Notes: a model not told the origin generated them from the letters alone. A DNA stretch of 12,261 nt from Dehalococcoidia bacterium (GCA_030754805.1 JASLZO010000019.1:1-12261); one strand, 5' to 3'; numbered from the stretch's first letter, positions 1-6,526 are shown. Made by a program: numbers and translations.

Positions 1-936
1 GGTTGCACAGTGGTGTTGATGCCGGACTTCGGGGCCGTCGCCGGGGTCGAGGTGCGGGGTGCTGCTCCGGGTACGCGGGAGACTGACCTCCTGCGGCCAG
101 GGACACTCGTGGAGCGGATCCACGCAATCGTCCTCGGTGGGGGCAGCGCATTCGGCCTTGCCGCCGCTGACGGAGTCATGAGGTTCCTGGAAAACGCGGG
201 CGTTGGATTCCCGGTCCGTTCGGGGGTCGTCCCCATCGTTCCCGCCGCCATCATCTTTGACCTCCCGATCGGACGCTCCGACGTCCGTCCGGGGCCCGAC
301 GAGGGCCACTCAGCGGCCGTTTCCGCTTCTACGCAGCCCGTCCTTCAAGGAAGCGTCGGGGGCGGCACGGGAGCGACGGTCGCGAAAGCCCTGGGGGCCA
401 AAGGTTCGCTGAAAGGCGGTACCGGTTCGGCTGCACGGGGACTCCCAGGCGGGTACTCGATGGCCGCGCTCATGATTGTCAACGCGTTTGGCGATATCGT
501 CGACCCGGAATCCGCTCGCGTCCTCGCCGCTCCACGCTCTCGGGATGGGGTCGGGTTCGAAGATTCTCGCGAGATCCTTTGGCGAGAGAGCGACCCGCGA
601 AATGTCCCCGGATTCACCGCAGCCCAGCCGGTCGAACAGACGAACACCACAATCGGAATCGTCGCAACGGATGCCCCGCTATCGGTAGAGCAGGCCAACC
701 GCATCGCGATCATGGCCCACAGCGGCATCGCCAGGACCGTCCGACCCTCGTACGGGATGGGGGATGGAGACACACTCTTCGTCGTCTCGACTGCCTCGGC
801 GGAGGCAGCTCCGGACGAAACGTTAAACCTCTCCGCGGTCGGTGCCGCCGCCGCTTGGACCGTCGAGCGAGCGGTCCTCAACGGCATCACGAACGCGACG
901 GGCCTCGCTGGCATCCCGTCAATATCGGAACTCTGA
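1..936 (+). CDS. P1/S58 family (DmpA/BapA-like) aminopeptidase, 5'-truncated
   Basis: The reading frame is open to the left edge, giving G-C-T before the first GTG at 10. In this family that segment precedes the conserved GAVAGVDVRGGAPGTRETDLL-like stretch, so the true start lies outside the window and an N-terminal piece is missing. Family landmarks, numbered from the GTG at 10, are GGGSAFGL (43-50), PAAIIFDLPIG (78-88), GGGTGATVAK (117-126), the KGGTGSA segment (135-141), NAFGDIVDP (158-166) and NTTIGIVATDAPLS (212-225). The last normally holds the autoproteolytic site, where an Asn-Thr or Gly-Ser bond is cut and the new N-terminal Thr/Ser becomes the nucleophile; Thr213 is the likely one. 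Known members release N-terminal D-, L- or beta-amino acids, and BapA removes beta-alanine. The stop is only 4 nt before the next gene, which suggests one operon with the pantothenate genes. Family is clear; substrate is inferred. Confidence 0.88.
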   Translation, partial: GCTVVLMPDFGAVAGVEVRGAAPGTRETDLLRPGTLVERIHAIVLGGGSAFGLAAADGVMRFLENAGVGFPVRSGVVPIVPAAIIFDLPIGRSDVRPGPDEGHSAAVSASTQPVLQGSVGGGTGATVAKALGAKGSLKGGTGSAARGLPGGYSMAALMIVNAFGDIVDPESARVLAAPRSRDGVGFEDSREILWRESDPRNVPGFTAAQPVEQTNTTIGIVATDAPLSVEQANRIAIMAHSGIARTVRPSYGMGDGDTLFVVSTASAEAAPDETLNLSAVGAAAAWTVERAVLNGITNATGLAGIPSISEL

Positions 937-940
937 CCCC

Positions 941-1873
941 ATGGCGAGCGCCGTCGACAACATCGGCCCTATCGGGTTCATCGGCGCCGGGACCGTTGGC
1001 ACCGTCCTCGGAATCGCGCTTTCCCGAAGTGGGTACCGCGTTTCGAAGGTCGCGAGTCGAACCCGTGACTCCGCCGACACGTTGGCAGAGGCGATCCCTG
1101 GTTGCGAGGCTGTCTCGGACCCAACCAAAGTCGCGGACGCTTGTGACCTGGTATTTCTCACCGTCCCAGATGATGCGATCCGAGAAGTCGCCGCCAGCGT
1201 GCGATGGCGCCTCGCCAACACGGTCGTTCACTGCTCCGGCGCGACGCGCCTCGAAGCGCTGGCTCCGGCGCTGGAAGCGGGTGCTGTTACCGGCGCGTTT
1301 CATCCCCTTCAGACCTTCGCGGGTGCAGGCGCTAGCTCTGATGAGGTGCCATCTACGCTCCCCGGGTCGTCGTTCGGCATCGAGGCGCCGGACCCGGCCC
1401 TGCGGACGAGACTCCACCAGATGGCGGCCAACCTCAACTGCGAAGCCATCGATCTGCAGTCAGAAGCGCGGGCCCTGTATCATGTCTCGGCTGTGATGGC
1501 GTCAAACCACCTGGTCACGCTCATCGCAGACGCAGCTGGTCTGTGGGGGGAGTTCGGTCTGGACCGGTCCAGCGGCTTGCGAGCGTTGCTGCCGCTGGTT
1601 CGCGGGACCGTCAGGAACCTGGAACGCCAGGGGTTGCCGGCAGCTCTGACCGGGCCTGTGGCGAGGGGCGATGTTGGGACGGTGGAGGAGAATCTTTCGG
1701 CGTTGGAGCGACAGCCTGAGGAGTTAGTCGCTGTCCATCAGGCGATGACCCGGCGTACGCTGAGATTGGCGAGGGAAAAGGGACGGATATCTGAGGACGA
1801 TGCCGCCGGGATTCTCGCCCTGCTCGAGGGTGAGGCGGCCGAGCCCAAGGCCGGAGGAGACGCTGAGCGATGA
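941..1873 (+). CDS. Rossmann-fold DUF2520 oxidoreductase, candidate PanG-type ketopantoate reductase
   Basis: This is a 310-residue protein. The ATG at 941 was chosen because it lies 4 nt after the upstream stop and places the dinucleotide-binding motif GFIGAGTVG near the N-terminus (residues 12-20); the longer in-frame extension only overlaps the peptidase. Further landmarks are VFLTVPDDAI (71-80), VVHCSG (95-100), GAFHPLQTF (118-126), YHVSAVMASNHLVTL (180-194) and LTGPVARGD (236-244). Together these define the Rossmann plus DUF2520 family, related to F420-dependent NADP oxidoreductases and 6-phosphogluconate dehydrogenase-like folds. Its stop overlaps panD by 4 nt (ATGA) and panB follows. 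From general knowledge, a ketopantoate reductase unrelated to PanE, named PanG, was described in Francisella; I believe it is of this DUF2520 type but could not verify that here. The reductase step is otherwise missing between the neighbouring genes, so this protein plausibly performs it. Family confidence is high, function moderate. Confidence 0.85.
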   Translation: MASAVDNIGPIGFIGAGTVGTVLGIALSRSGYRVSKVASRTRDSADTLAEAIPGCEAVSDPTKVADACDLVFLTVPDDAIREVAASVRWRLANTVVHCSGATRLEALAPALEAGAVTGAFHPLQTFAGAGASSDEVPSTLPGSSFGIEAPDPALRTRLHQMAANLNCEAIDLQSEARALYHVSAVMASNHLVTLIADAAGLWGEFGLDRSSGLRALLPLVRGTVRNLERQGLPAALTGPVARGDVGTVEENLSALERQPEELVAVHQAMTRRTLRLAREKGRISEDDAAGILALLEGEAAEPKAGGDAER

Positions 1874-2256
1874 TTCGGACGATGCTCGCAGGGAAGGTCC
1901 ATCGCGCCACGGTGACCGAGGCGAACGTGGACTATGAGGGTTCAATCACGATCGACGCCGATCTCATGGATGCCTCCGGCATCCTTCCGTACGAGATGGT
2001 CCATCTGCTGGACATCACCAATGGTGCCAGGCTGGAAACCTACGCCATCGCCGGCGAGCGAGGCTCCGGCGACGTCTGTGTGAACGGCGCGGCCGGTTTA
2101 TTGGTCAGAGATCGCGACCTCGTCATCATCATGCATTACGTTCAAGTCACCGATGAGCAGGAAGCCTGCGACATCAAGCCGAAAGTCGTCCGCGTCGACG
2201 GCAAGAACCGCATCGTTTCGACGTCCGACAAAATCGAGCCGAACTCCTACTACTAA
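1870..2256 (+). CDS. panD: Aspartate 1-decarboxylase (pyruvoyl-dependent)
   Basis: PanD converts L-aspartate to beta-alanine in the cytoplasm for pantothenate synthesis. The 128-residue product has the usual family length. It shows the self-processing site at Gly24-Ser25 (within NVDYEGSITID), where cleavage creates a beta chain and an alpha chain whose Ser25 becomes the pyruvoyl group. The substrate and processing residues Lys9, His11, Arg54, Thr57 and Tyr58 are all at their canonical numbers. The NGAAGLL segment (residues 72-78) is the conserved NGAAA-like turn. The ATG overlaps the stop of the DUF2520 gene as ATGA, which implies translational coupling. The gene looks intact. The identification is secure. 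Confidence 0.98.
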   Translation: MIRTMLAGKVHRATVTEANVDYEGSITIDADLMDASGILPYEMVHLLDITNGARLETYAIAGERGSGDVCVNGAAGLLVRDRDLVIIMHYVQVTDEQEACDIKPKVVRVDGKNRIVSTSDKIEPNSYY

Positions 2257-2288
2257 GGCGCTGAACTCGCTCTCAACGGGGCACCACC

Positions 2289-3137
2289 ATGCGGGTCACC
2301 CTCCAAGAAATCCTCGGTTTTAAGAAGCGTGGCGAACGCTTCCCGATGCTTACCGCCTATGACTACCCGACGGCGAAGGTCGTCGACGAGGCGGGCGTCC
2401 CCCTGATCCTCGTCGGGGACAGTCTCGGCAACGTCGTCCTCGGCTACGACTCGACCGTGTTCGTCACGATGGACGTCATGATCCACCATACGGCGGCGGT
2501 CGTCCGCGGCGCCAGGCGCGCGTTGGTTGTCGGCGACATGCCATTCATGAGCTACCAGACCGGCACGGTCACCGCCCTCGAAAACGCCGCCCGCTTCCTC
2601 CGCGAAGCAGGTGCTCAGGCCGTGAAGCTCGAGGGCGGCGAGATCATGGCCGAAACGATCAAGGCCCTCGTGGACCGGGGCATTCCGGTCATGGGCCACA
2701 TCGGGTTCACCCCACAATCTGCGTACCAGATCGGGCAACGCGTTCAGGGCCGAAGCATCGACGCGGCGGAGAAACTCGTTCGAGACGCGCATGCCGTGGA
2801 GGATGCTGGAGCGTTCGCGGTCGTTCTCGAACTCGTCCCGTCAGAACTGGCGAAGCTGATTACGGAGCGGCTAACGATTCCAACCATCGGCATCGGGGCC
2901 GGTCCTGACTGCGACTCGCAGGTCCAGGTCGTCAGCGACATGCTGGGCCTGTATACCGACTTCGTCCCCAGGCATGCGAAGCAGTTCGCACACCTTGCGG
3001 ACGACATGCGCTCGGCGGTCACCACCTACTCCGAGTCCGTTCGGGAAGGCAGCTTCCCAACAGAGGAGAACGGCAGCTCTCTAAAGGACGAGGTATTGAC
3101 GGAGTTGGAAGCGCGACTCCGAAAGGGCGCTGGCTAA
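2289..3137 (+). CDS. panB: 3-methyl-2-oxobutanoate hydroxymethyltransferase
   Basis: PanB transfers a hydroxymethyl group from 5,10-methylene-tetrahydrofolate to 2-oxoisovalerate (3-methyl-2-oxobutanoate), giving ketopantoate. The 282-residue protein starts with the usual LQEILGFKKRGERF opening and MLTAYDYP (20-27). It carries LVGDSLGNVVLGYDST (41-56), where Asp44 and Ser45 match the metal and substrate ligands, then GDMPFMSYQ (82-90, Asp83), AVKLEGG (111-117, Lys113 and Glu115) and a Glu181 in VLELVP that fits the catalytic position. GHIGFTPQS (136-144) and IPTIGIGAG (197-205) complete the TIM-barrel signature. It lies 32 nt after panD with only a weak GGGG-type ribosome site. Its 3' end overlaps the opposite-strand MBL gene by 4 nt. 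It belongs to the same + strand pantothenate cluster. Confidence 0.98.
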   Translation: MRVTLQEILGFKKRGERFPMLTAYDYPTAKVVDEAGVPLILVGDSLGNVVLGYDSTVFVTMDVMIHHTAAVVRGARRALVVGDMPFMSYQTGTVTALENAARFLREAGAQAVKLEGGEIMAETIKALVDRGIPVMGHIGFTPQSAYQIGQRVQGRSIDAAEKLVRDAHAVEDAGAFAVVLELVPSELAKLITERLTIPTIGIGAGPDCDSQVQVVSDMLGLYTDFVPRHAKQFAHLADDMRSAVTTYSESVREGSFPTEENGSSLKDEVLTELEARLRKGAG

Positions 3138-3985
3138 GCTTCTTGCTCGGGGGTCGGCGCAGCCCCGCCCTCCCAGTGGCCGGGCTGCTGCACGCGCTTT
3201 CGCCACCGCCTGAGCGTCTGGTAGTTCTTCAGCGCGATGCGCCAGGTCGGAAGATCATATGGCCGGTCCGTGAGGCCGCGAACCGCGTTCATCACCTCTT
3301 CCGTCAGCGGTGGGCCGTGCCCAAACATGGCAACGTCGGCTTCGAGTTCCCGCAATGCCCGCAGCGACGAATCGAGTTCCCGTCGCTTTGATCGATCCCA
3401 CATCAAGGGTCGGCTCAGCCGGTTCACGTTGTTCAGCACCGAATCGCCCAGGAAGAGCACGCATCCCGTTTCGGTCTTCAAGAGCGGAGACACGCTTCCC
3501 GGGGTGTGACCCGGGCTGTGAATGATCTGGATCCCGCCAAGCGCAGGGATCACGTCTCCCTCGTCAACGGTCTGGTCGACGACCGTTTCGTGAAACTCGA
3601 CCTGTTGCCGTTCCCGCCTGTTCGCACCGCGACCCCAACCGTTCACCCATCGATACCAGAAAGGCGGTTGCTCGCCCTCGTTCCCTTTGATCAGCATCCG
3701 CGTTCCGTCGGGGCCAGGTTCGGTCTCTGCGGTGTGCGCCACAACCTTCGCGTCCGTGAGTTCTTTGACCTCGCGCGCGCTCCCAGAATGATCGAAGTGA
3801 AAGTGGGTGACCAGGATCCACTCTAGGTCCCTCGGGCTGCGTCCCATCTCTTTGATGTAAGAAACGATCGCATCGCCGTTGCCGGCGATCCCCGTATCGA
3901 CCAACGCCATCTGTTCTCCCGCGAGCAGAACTGCGTTACTCCCGTTCACTCCCTCGATCCGGTGGACGCCGGGTGCTACTTCCAT
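3134..3985 (-). CDS. MBL-fold metallo-hydrolase
   Basis: The 283-residue product is a metallo-beta-lactamase-fold hydrolase of the glyoxalase II-like type. The metal-binding signature THFHFDHSG (residues 60-68) gives His61, His63, Asp65 and His66. The other expected ligands are His160 in HSPGHTPGS, Asp181 in LFLGDS and His223 in FGHGPP, so a complete dinuclear site is present. An early LVDTG (28-32) is the usual beta-hairpin aspartate motif. The basic C-terminus (about 245-270) resembles the short helical tail seen in many uncharacterised MBL proteins. A ribosome site AAAGGAAA at 3993-4000 is well placed before the ATG. It is the only - strand gene in this part of the window, convergent with panB and divergent from the cysteine desulfurase. 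The substrate cannot be told from sequence. Confidence 0.9.
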   Translation of the reverse strand: MEVAPGVHRIEGVNGSNAVLLAGEQMALVDTGIAGNGDAIVSYIKEMGRSPRDLEWILVTHFHFDHSGSAREVKELTDAKVVAHTAETEPGPDGTRMLIKGNEGEQPPFWYRWVNGWGRGANRRERQQVEFHETVVDQTVDEGDVIPALGGIQIIHSPGHTPGSVSPLLKTETGCVLFLGDSVLNNVNRLSRPLMWDRSKRRELDSSLRALRELEADVAMFGHGPPLTEEVMNAVRGLTDRPYDLPTWRIALKNYQTLRRWRKRVQQPGHWEGGAAPTPEQEA

Positions 3986-4119
3986 GCGGTGGTTTCCTTT
4001 ACGCGGTTCATGTTCATGGCGGGCATTCTAAAGGACGACCGCCGGCAGATATACCCACTACGCCGCTTCGATACAGTGTCCTTGCCACGAACAGCACCTG
4101 CCGGATGAATGAGAGCACG
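3986..4119. promoter_or_regulatory. Divergent intergenic region (MBL hydrolase / cysteine desulfurase)
   Basis: This 134-bp gap must carry the 5' signals of both flanking genes. On the - strand a TAGAAT at 4025-4030 is a 5-of-6 match to a sigma70 -10 box about 40 nt before the MBL start, but no good -35 lies 17 bp upstream of it. A GATATACC at 4048-4055 is AT-rich on both strands. On the + strand I could not pick a convincing -35/-10 pair. The region is described as a likely divergent promoter region by position; the boxes are weak. Confidence 0.4.
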
Positions 4120-5322
4120 ATGACCACGGACAAGAGCGACGGCCTCATCTACATGGATCACGCGGCCACGACGGCCGTCGAGTCTCGGGTCATCGAGGCC
4201 ATGCTGCCCTTTTTTGGACAGCAGTTCGGCAATCCGTCCAGCATCTACACCTTCGCCCAGACTGCCGCGCACGCGGTCGACGCCCCGCGGGATGAGGTCG
4301 CCCCCGGGCTGAATGCCAGGAACAGCGAGGTCGTTTTTACGAGCGGCGGGGCGGAGTCCGACAATACCGCTCTCAGGAGCGCCGCCTTCGCTCTACGCGA
4401 TCATGGCGATCACATCGTCACAACCGCGATCGAACACCACGCCGTCCTTCATGCGTGCGAATGGCTCGAGGACCTCGGTTTTCGAATTACCTACCTCAAG
4501 CCGGACGGAGACGGGTTCGTCTCGGCCGATCAGGTCTCGGCGGCAATCACCGAGCGCACGACGGTAGTCTCCGTCATGTACGCGAACAACGAGATCGGAG
4601 TGATAGAACCCCTCGGGGACATCAGTCGGTCGGTCAGCGCGAAGGCTGCCGAATTCCGGCACCCGATCGTATTCCACACTGATGCCGTCCAGGCGGCAGG
4701 CTGGCTTCCTCTCGATGTCGATGCGCTGGGCGTCGACATGCTCAGTCTGTCCGCCCACAAATTCAACGGACCCAAGGGGGTTGGGGTCCTGTACACGCGT
4801 CACGGGGCACCCTTCGCGGCGCAGGCGATGGGGGGCAGTCAGGAGCGGAATCGTCGCGCCGGTACGGAAAATACGCCCGGGATCGTGGGTACGGGGCTCG
4901 CACTGGAGATCGCCGAATCAGCCCGGATTGAATCGCTCGAGGGTGACGACTCGGTCCTCAGGATGCGCGACCGCCTCATCGAGGCGATCACTGCCATCCC
5001 GAAAACTCGACTCAACGGACCTCGGGCGGAGGGTCGCCTCCCAAACAATGTGAACTTCAGCTTCGCTGGCGTGGAGGCAGAGTCTCTACTCGTGAACCTA
5101 GACTTCGCCGGCGTCGCAGCGTCCAGTGGCAGCGCTTGTACCTCCGGATCTATCGACCCTTCGCACGTACTCCTCGCTCTCGGTCTTCGGCAGGATATGG
5201 CCCGCAACAGCCTGAGGCTGACGCTGGGCCGAGAAAACAAGGAGTCGGACGTCGATCGGCTGATCAAAGTCCTGCCTCCGATCGTGGAGCGTGTTCGTCG
5301 ATTAGCGGGACCCGGTCGATGA
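4120..5322 (+). CDS. Cysteine desulfurase, NifS/IscS-like (class V aminotransferase fold)
   Basis: This PLP enzyme converts L-cysteine to alanine and delivers persulfide sulfur, or with selenocysteine selenium, to acceptor proteins. From the ATG at 4120 the protein is 400 residues, the normal family length. An in-frame ATG at 4105 is possible, but the GAGAG before 4120 and the family N-terminus (IYMDHAATT, 10-18) favour 4120. Visible features are FGNPSS (36-41), FTSGGAESDN (73-82), the PLP-stacking His in IEHHAV (104-109), Asp188 and Gln191 (HTDAVQ), the Schiff-base Lys214 in SAHKFNGPKG, RRAGTEN (245-251) and the persulfide Cys340 in SSGSACTSG. The loop around Cys340 is long and of the NifS/IscS type, not SufS. 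The gene precedes selD by 134 bp on the same strand, which makes selenium mobilisation an attractive role but does not exclude Fe-S cluster or thio-tRNA work. Confidence 0.95.
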   Translation: MTTDKSDGLIYMDHAATTAVESRVIEAMLPFFGQQFGNPSSIYTFAQTAAHAVDAPRDEVAPGLNARNSEVVFTSGGAESDNTALRSAAFALRDHGDHIVTTAIEHHAVLHACEWLEDLGFRITYLKPDGDGFVSADQVSAAITERTTVVSVMYANNEIGVIEPLGDISRSVSAKAAEFRHPIVFHTDAVQAAGWLPLDVDALGVDMLSLSAHKFNGPKGVGVLYTRHGAPFAAQAMGGSQERNRRAGTENTPGIVGTGLALEIAESARIESLEGDDSVLRMRDRLIEAITAIPKTRLNGPRAEGRLPNNVNFSFAGVEAESLLVNLDFAGVAASSGSACTSGSIDPSHVLLALGLRQDMARNSLRLTLGRENKESDVDRLIKVLPPIVERVRRLAGPGR

Positions 5323-5376
5323 GTTCACTGCGAGATTTCCCGGATCCCTCCTGGGCTGGAGCCTCGTTGAATGACC

Positions 5377-5403
5377 TTGGCCACCTGCCCCGCTAGCTAT
5401 ACT
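5377..5403 (+). promoter_or_regulatory. Candidate sigma70-like promoter of selD
   Basis: TATACT at 5398-5403 matches five of six bases of the -10 consensus. A TTGGCC at 5377-5382 is a partial -35 with a short 15-bp spacer; a TTGAAT at 5367-5372 is closer to consensus but sits 25 bp away, too far. Transcription would start near 5409-5410, giving a leader of about 47 nt before the TTG start of selD. This would let selD be transcribed separately from the desulfurase. Evidence is pattern matching only. Confidence 0.35.
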
Positions 5404-5409
5404 TGCAAC

Positions 5410-5434
5410 CTGGCCCACTCGTTGTTCGGGCCGG
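5410..5434 (+). other. Hairpin in the selD 5' leader
   Basis: Bases 5410-5416 and 5428-5434 can pair as a 7-bp GC-rich stem (one U-G pair) closing an 11-nt loop. No U tract follows, so it is not an intrinsic terminator. If the TATACT box is the true -10, this hairpin would sit at the very 5' end of the selD mRNA and leave the ribosome site at 5443-5447 single-stranded. The role is unknown; it may only stabilise the transcript. Confidence 0.3.
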
Positions 5435-5442
5435 CACGTGGA

Positions 5443-5447
5443 AAGGA
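5443..5447 (+). promoter_or_regulatory. Shine-Dalgarno AAGGA for the TTG start of selD
   Basis: AAGGA at 5443-5447 stands 9 nt before the TTG at 5457. This decides the start of selD. No comparable site was found before the internal TTG at 5583, which is where a conventional ORF reading would begin the gene. Confidence 0.65.
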
Positions 5448-5456
5448 ATTAGAGGA

Positions 5457-6497
5457 TTGGCAACGTCATCTGAGGTCCGCCTGACCAGCCTGTCCCACTG
5501 CGCCGGTTGAGCCGCCAAACTCGGCCCAGCCGAACTGGCGCAGGTCCTGCGCCACCTCCCCCCGGTCACAGACCCGAACCTTTTGGTTGGAATCAATACC
5601 GGTGATGACGCGGCGGTCTACAAGATCTCCGAGGACACCGCGCTCATCCAGACCGTCGATTTCTTCCCGCCAGTCGTCGATGACCCGTACGACTTCGGCG
5701 CCGTCGCAGTCGCGAACGCGCTGAGCGATGTCTACGCGATGGGTGGACACCCCCTGATAGCCCTGAACATCGTCGGGTTCCCCGTCGACCTCGACAAGGA
5801 AATCCTAGGCCAGATCCTCCGCGGCGGCGCCGAGAAGGCGCAGGAGGCCGGTGTCATCATCGTCGGCGGCCACACCATCGACGACCCGGAACCCAAGTAC
5901 GGACTTTCCGTCACCGGCGTCGTTGCTCCTGGACACCAGGTCGCCAACGTTGGCGCCAGGCCTGGGGACCGACTCGTCCTGACCAAGCCACTCGGGGCCG
6001 GCATCCTCACCACCGCCCACAAGAACGGAGCGTTGGGAGACGCCGCGCTGAAGAACATCGTCGAAGTGATGGCCACGCTGAACCGGGATGCTGCAGAGGC
6101 AATGATCGAGGTGGGCGCGAATGCCTGCACCGACGTCACCGGGTTCGGGCTCCTCGGCCATCTCAAGTCGATGCTGGATGGCAGCGGCGTCGGCGCCAGG
6201 ATCACCTTCCCAAACGTGCCGATCATCCCCGACGCCTGGGAGATGGGCGAACGCGGATTCATCCCCGGTGGCACTGGTCGCAACAGGCTCTGGGTCGAGG
6301 ATGAAGTCGACTGGGATGCTGATGTCTCCGCGATGGGCCGCACCATCCTCATGGACGCACAGACCTCCGGCGGCCTCCTGATCGCGGTCACAGAGGACGC
6401 CGAGCCAAGGCTGCACGCGGCCCTTTCTGCCCGTGGTGTGGCGGGTCACACGATTGGCATCGTCACGACCGAGCGTGTGCTCGCCGTCGTTCCCTAA
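5457..6497 (+). CDS. selD: Selenide, water dikinase (selenophosphate synthetase) with catalytic selenocysteine
   Basis: SelD makes selenophosphate from selenide and ATP, the selenium donor for selenocysteine-tRNA and 2-selenouridine synthesis. Read from the TTG at 5457 with the TGA at 5508-5510 as selenocysteine (U), the protein is 346 residues, the usual length. The N-terminus reads LTSLSHCAG-U-AAKLGP, placing Sec18 and Lys21 with the same spacing as E. coli Cys17 and Lys20. It continues without a break into NTGDDAAVY (47-55), TVDFFPPVVDDPYDFG (66-81), SDVYAMGG (90-97), VGGHTIDDPEP (136-146) and DVTGFGLLGHL (226-236), all family signatures. A conventional ORF would start at TTG 5583 and lose 42 residues including Sec18 and Lys21. 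A cysteine desulfurase lies upstream and a JAMM peptidase gene 29 nt downstream. Identification as SelD is secure; Sec decoding is strongly supported but inferred. Confidence 0.93.
5508..5510 (+). other. In-frame TGA read as selenocysteine (Sec18 of SelD)
   Basis: This is the only stop codon between the TTG at 5457 and the TAA ending at 6497. It falls exactly at the catalytic Cys/Sec position of SelD, three codons before the conserved lysine. Flanking codons on both sides encode family-like sequence (SHCAG before, AAKLGP after). A SECIS-like hairpin follows at a permitted distance. Sec at this position is known in SelD of several bacteria. Confidence 0.9.
5536..5554 (+). promoter_or_regulatory. 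Candidate bacterial SECIS hairpin for SelD
   Basis: Bases 5536-5543 and 5547-5554 form a perfect 8-bp stem closing a GUC loop (5544-5546). The apical sequence GCAGGUC-CUGC is very close to the apical GCAGGUCUGC of the E. coli fdhF SECIS, where the loop G and U contact SelB. The loop begins 33 nt after the UGA; published bacterial SECIS models place it roughly 16-37 nt downstream. The hairpin lies inside the selD coding region, as bacterial SECIS elements do. An overlapping alternative fold (5513-5540) would compete with it. Confidence 0.75.
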
Positions 6498-6526
6498 CCC
6501 GTTCACCCAGATAGCCGGAGTTTCTT

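Noticed and set aside
842..940. N-terminal extension of the DUF2520 protein
   Set aside because: It overlaps the peptidase coding sequence, adds no family sequence, and would move the GxGxxG motif far from the N-terminus.
579..1496. 305-codon + strand ORF rich in Arg and Pro
   Set aside because: It is an out-of-frame shadow of the P1 peptidase and DUF2520 genes in GC-rich DNA; both real genes carry family motifs.
5319..5396. 25-codon ORF overlapping the desulfurase stop (ATGA)
   Set aside because: No recognisable motif or clear ribosome site; the overlap may be chance. A leader peptide cannot be excluded but is not supported.
5323..5456. A tRNA-Sec (selC) or other small RNA in the gap before selD
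   Set aside because: No acceptor-stem pairing or T-loop sequence of a tRNA was found; only a promoter-like box and a short hairpin are visible.
5457..5510. selD as a pseudogene broken by a nonsense mutation
   Set aside because: The single TGA lies exactly at the known Sec position, is followed by a SECIS-like hairpin, and the rest of the gene is intact.
5513..5540. Alternative SECIS fold (stems 5513-5517/5536-5540 and 5521-5525/5529-5533)
   Set aside because: Its apical loop is CCA with no G in the first positions. The 5536-5554 hairpin has a longer perfect stem and the fdhF-like apical bases.
5583..6497. SelD starting at TTG 5583 (304 residues)
   Set aside because: It lacks the catalytic Cys/Sec and Lys and has no upstream ribosome site. 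The sequence 5' of it is family-like when the TGA is read through.
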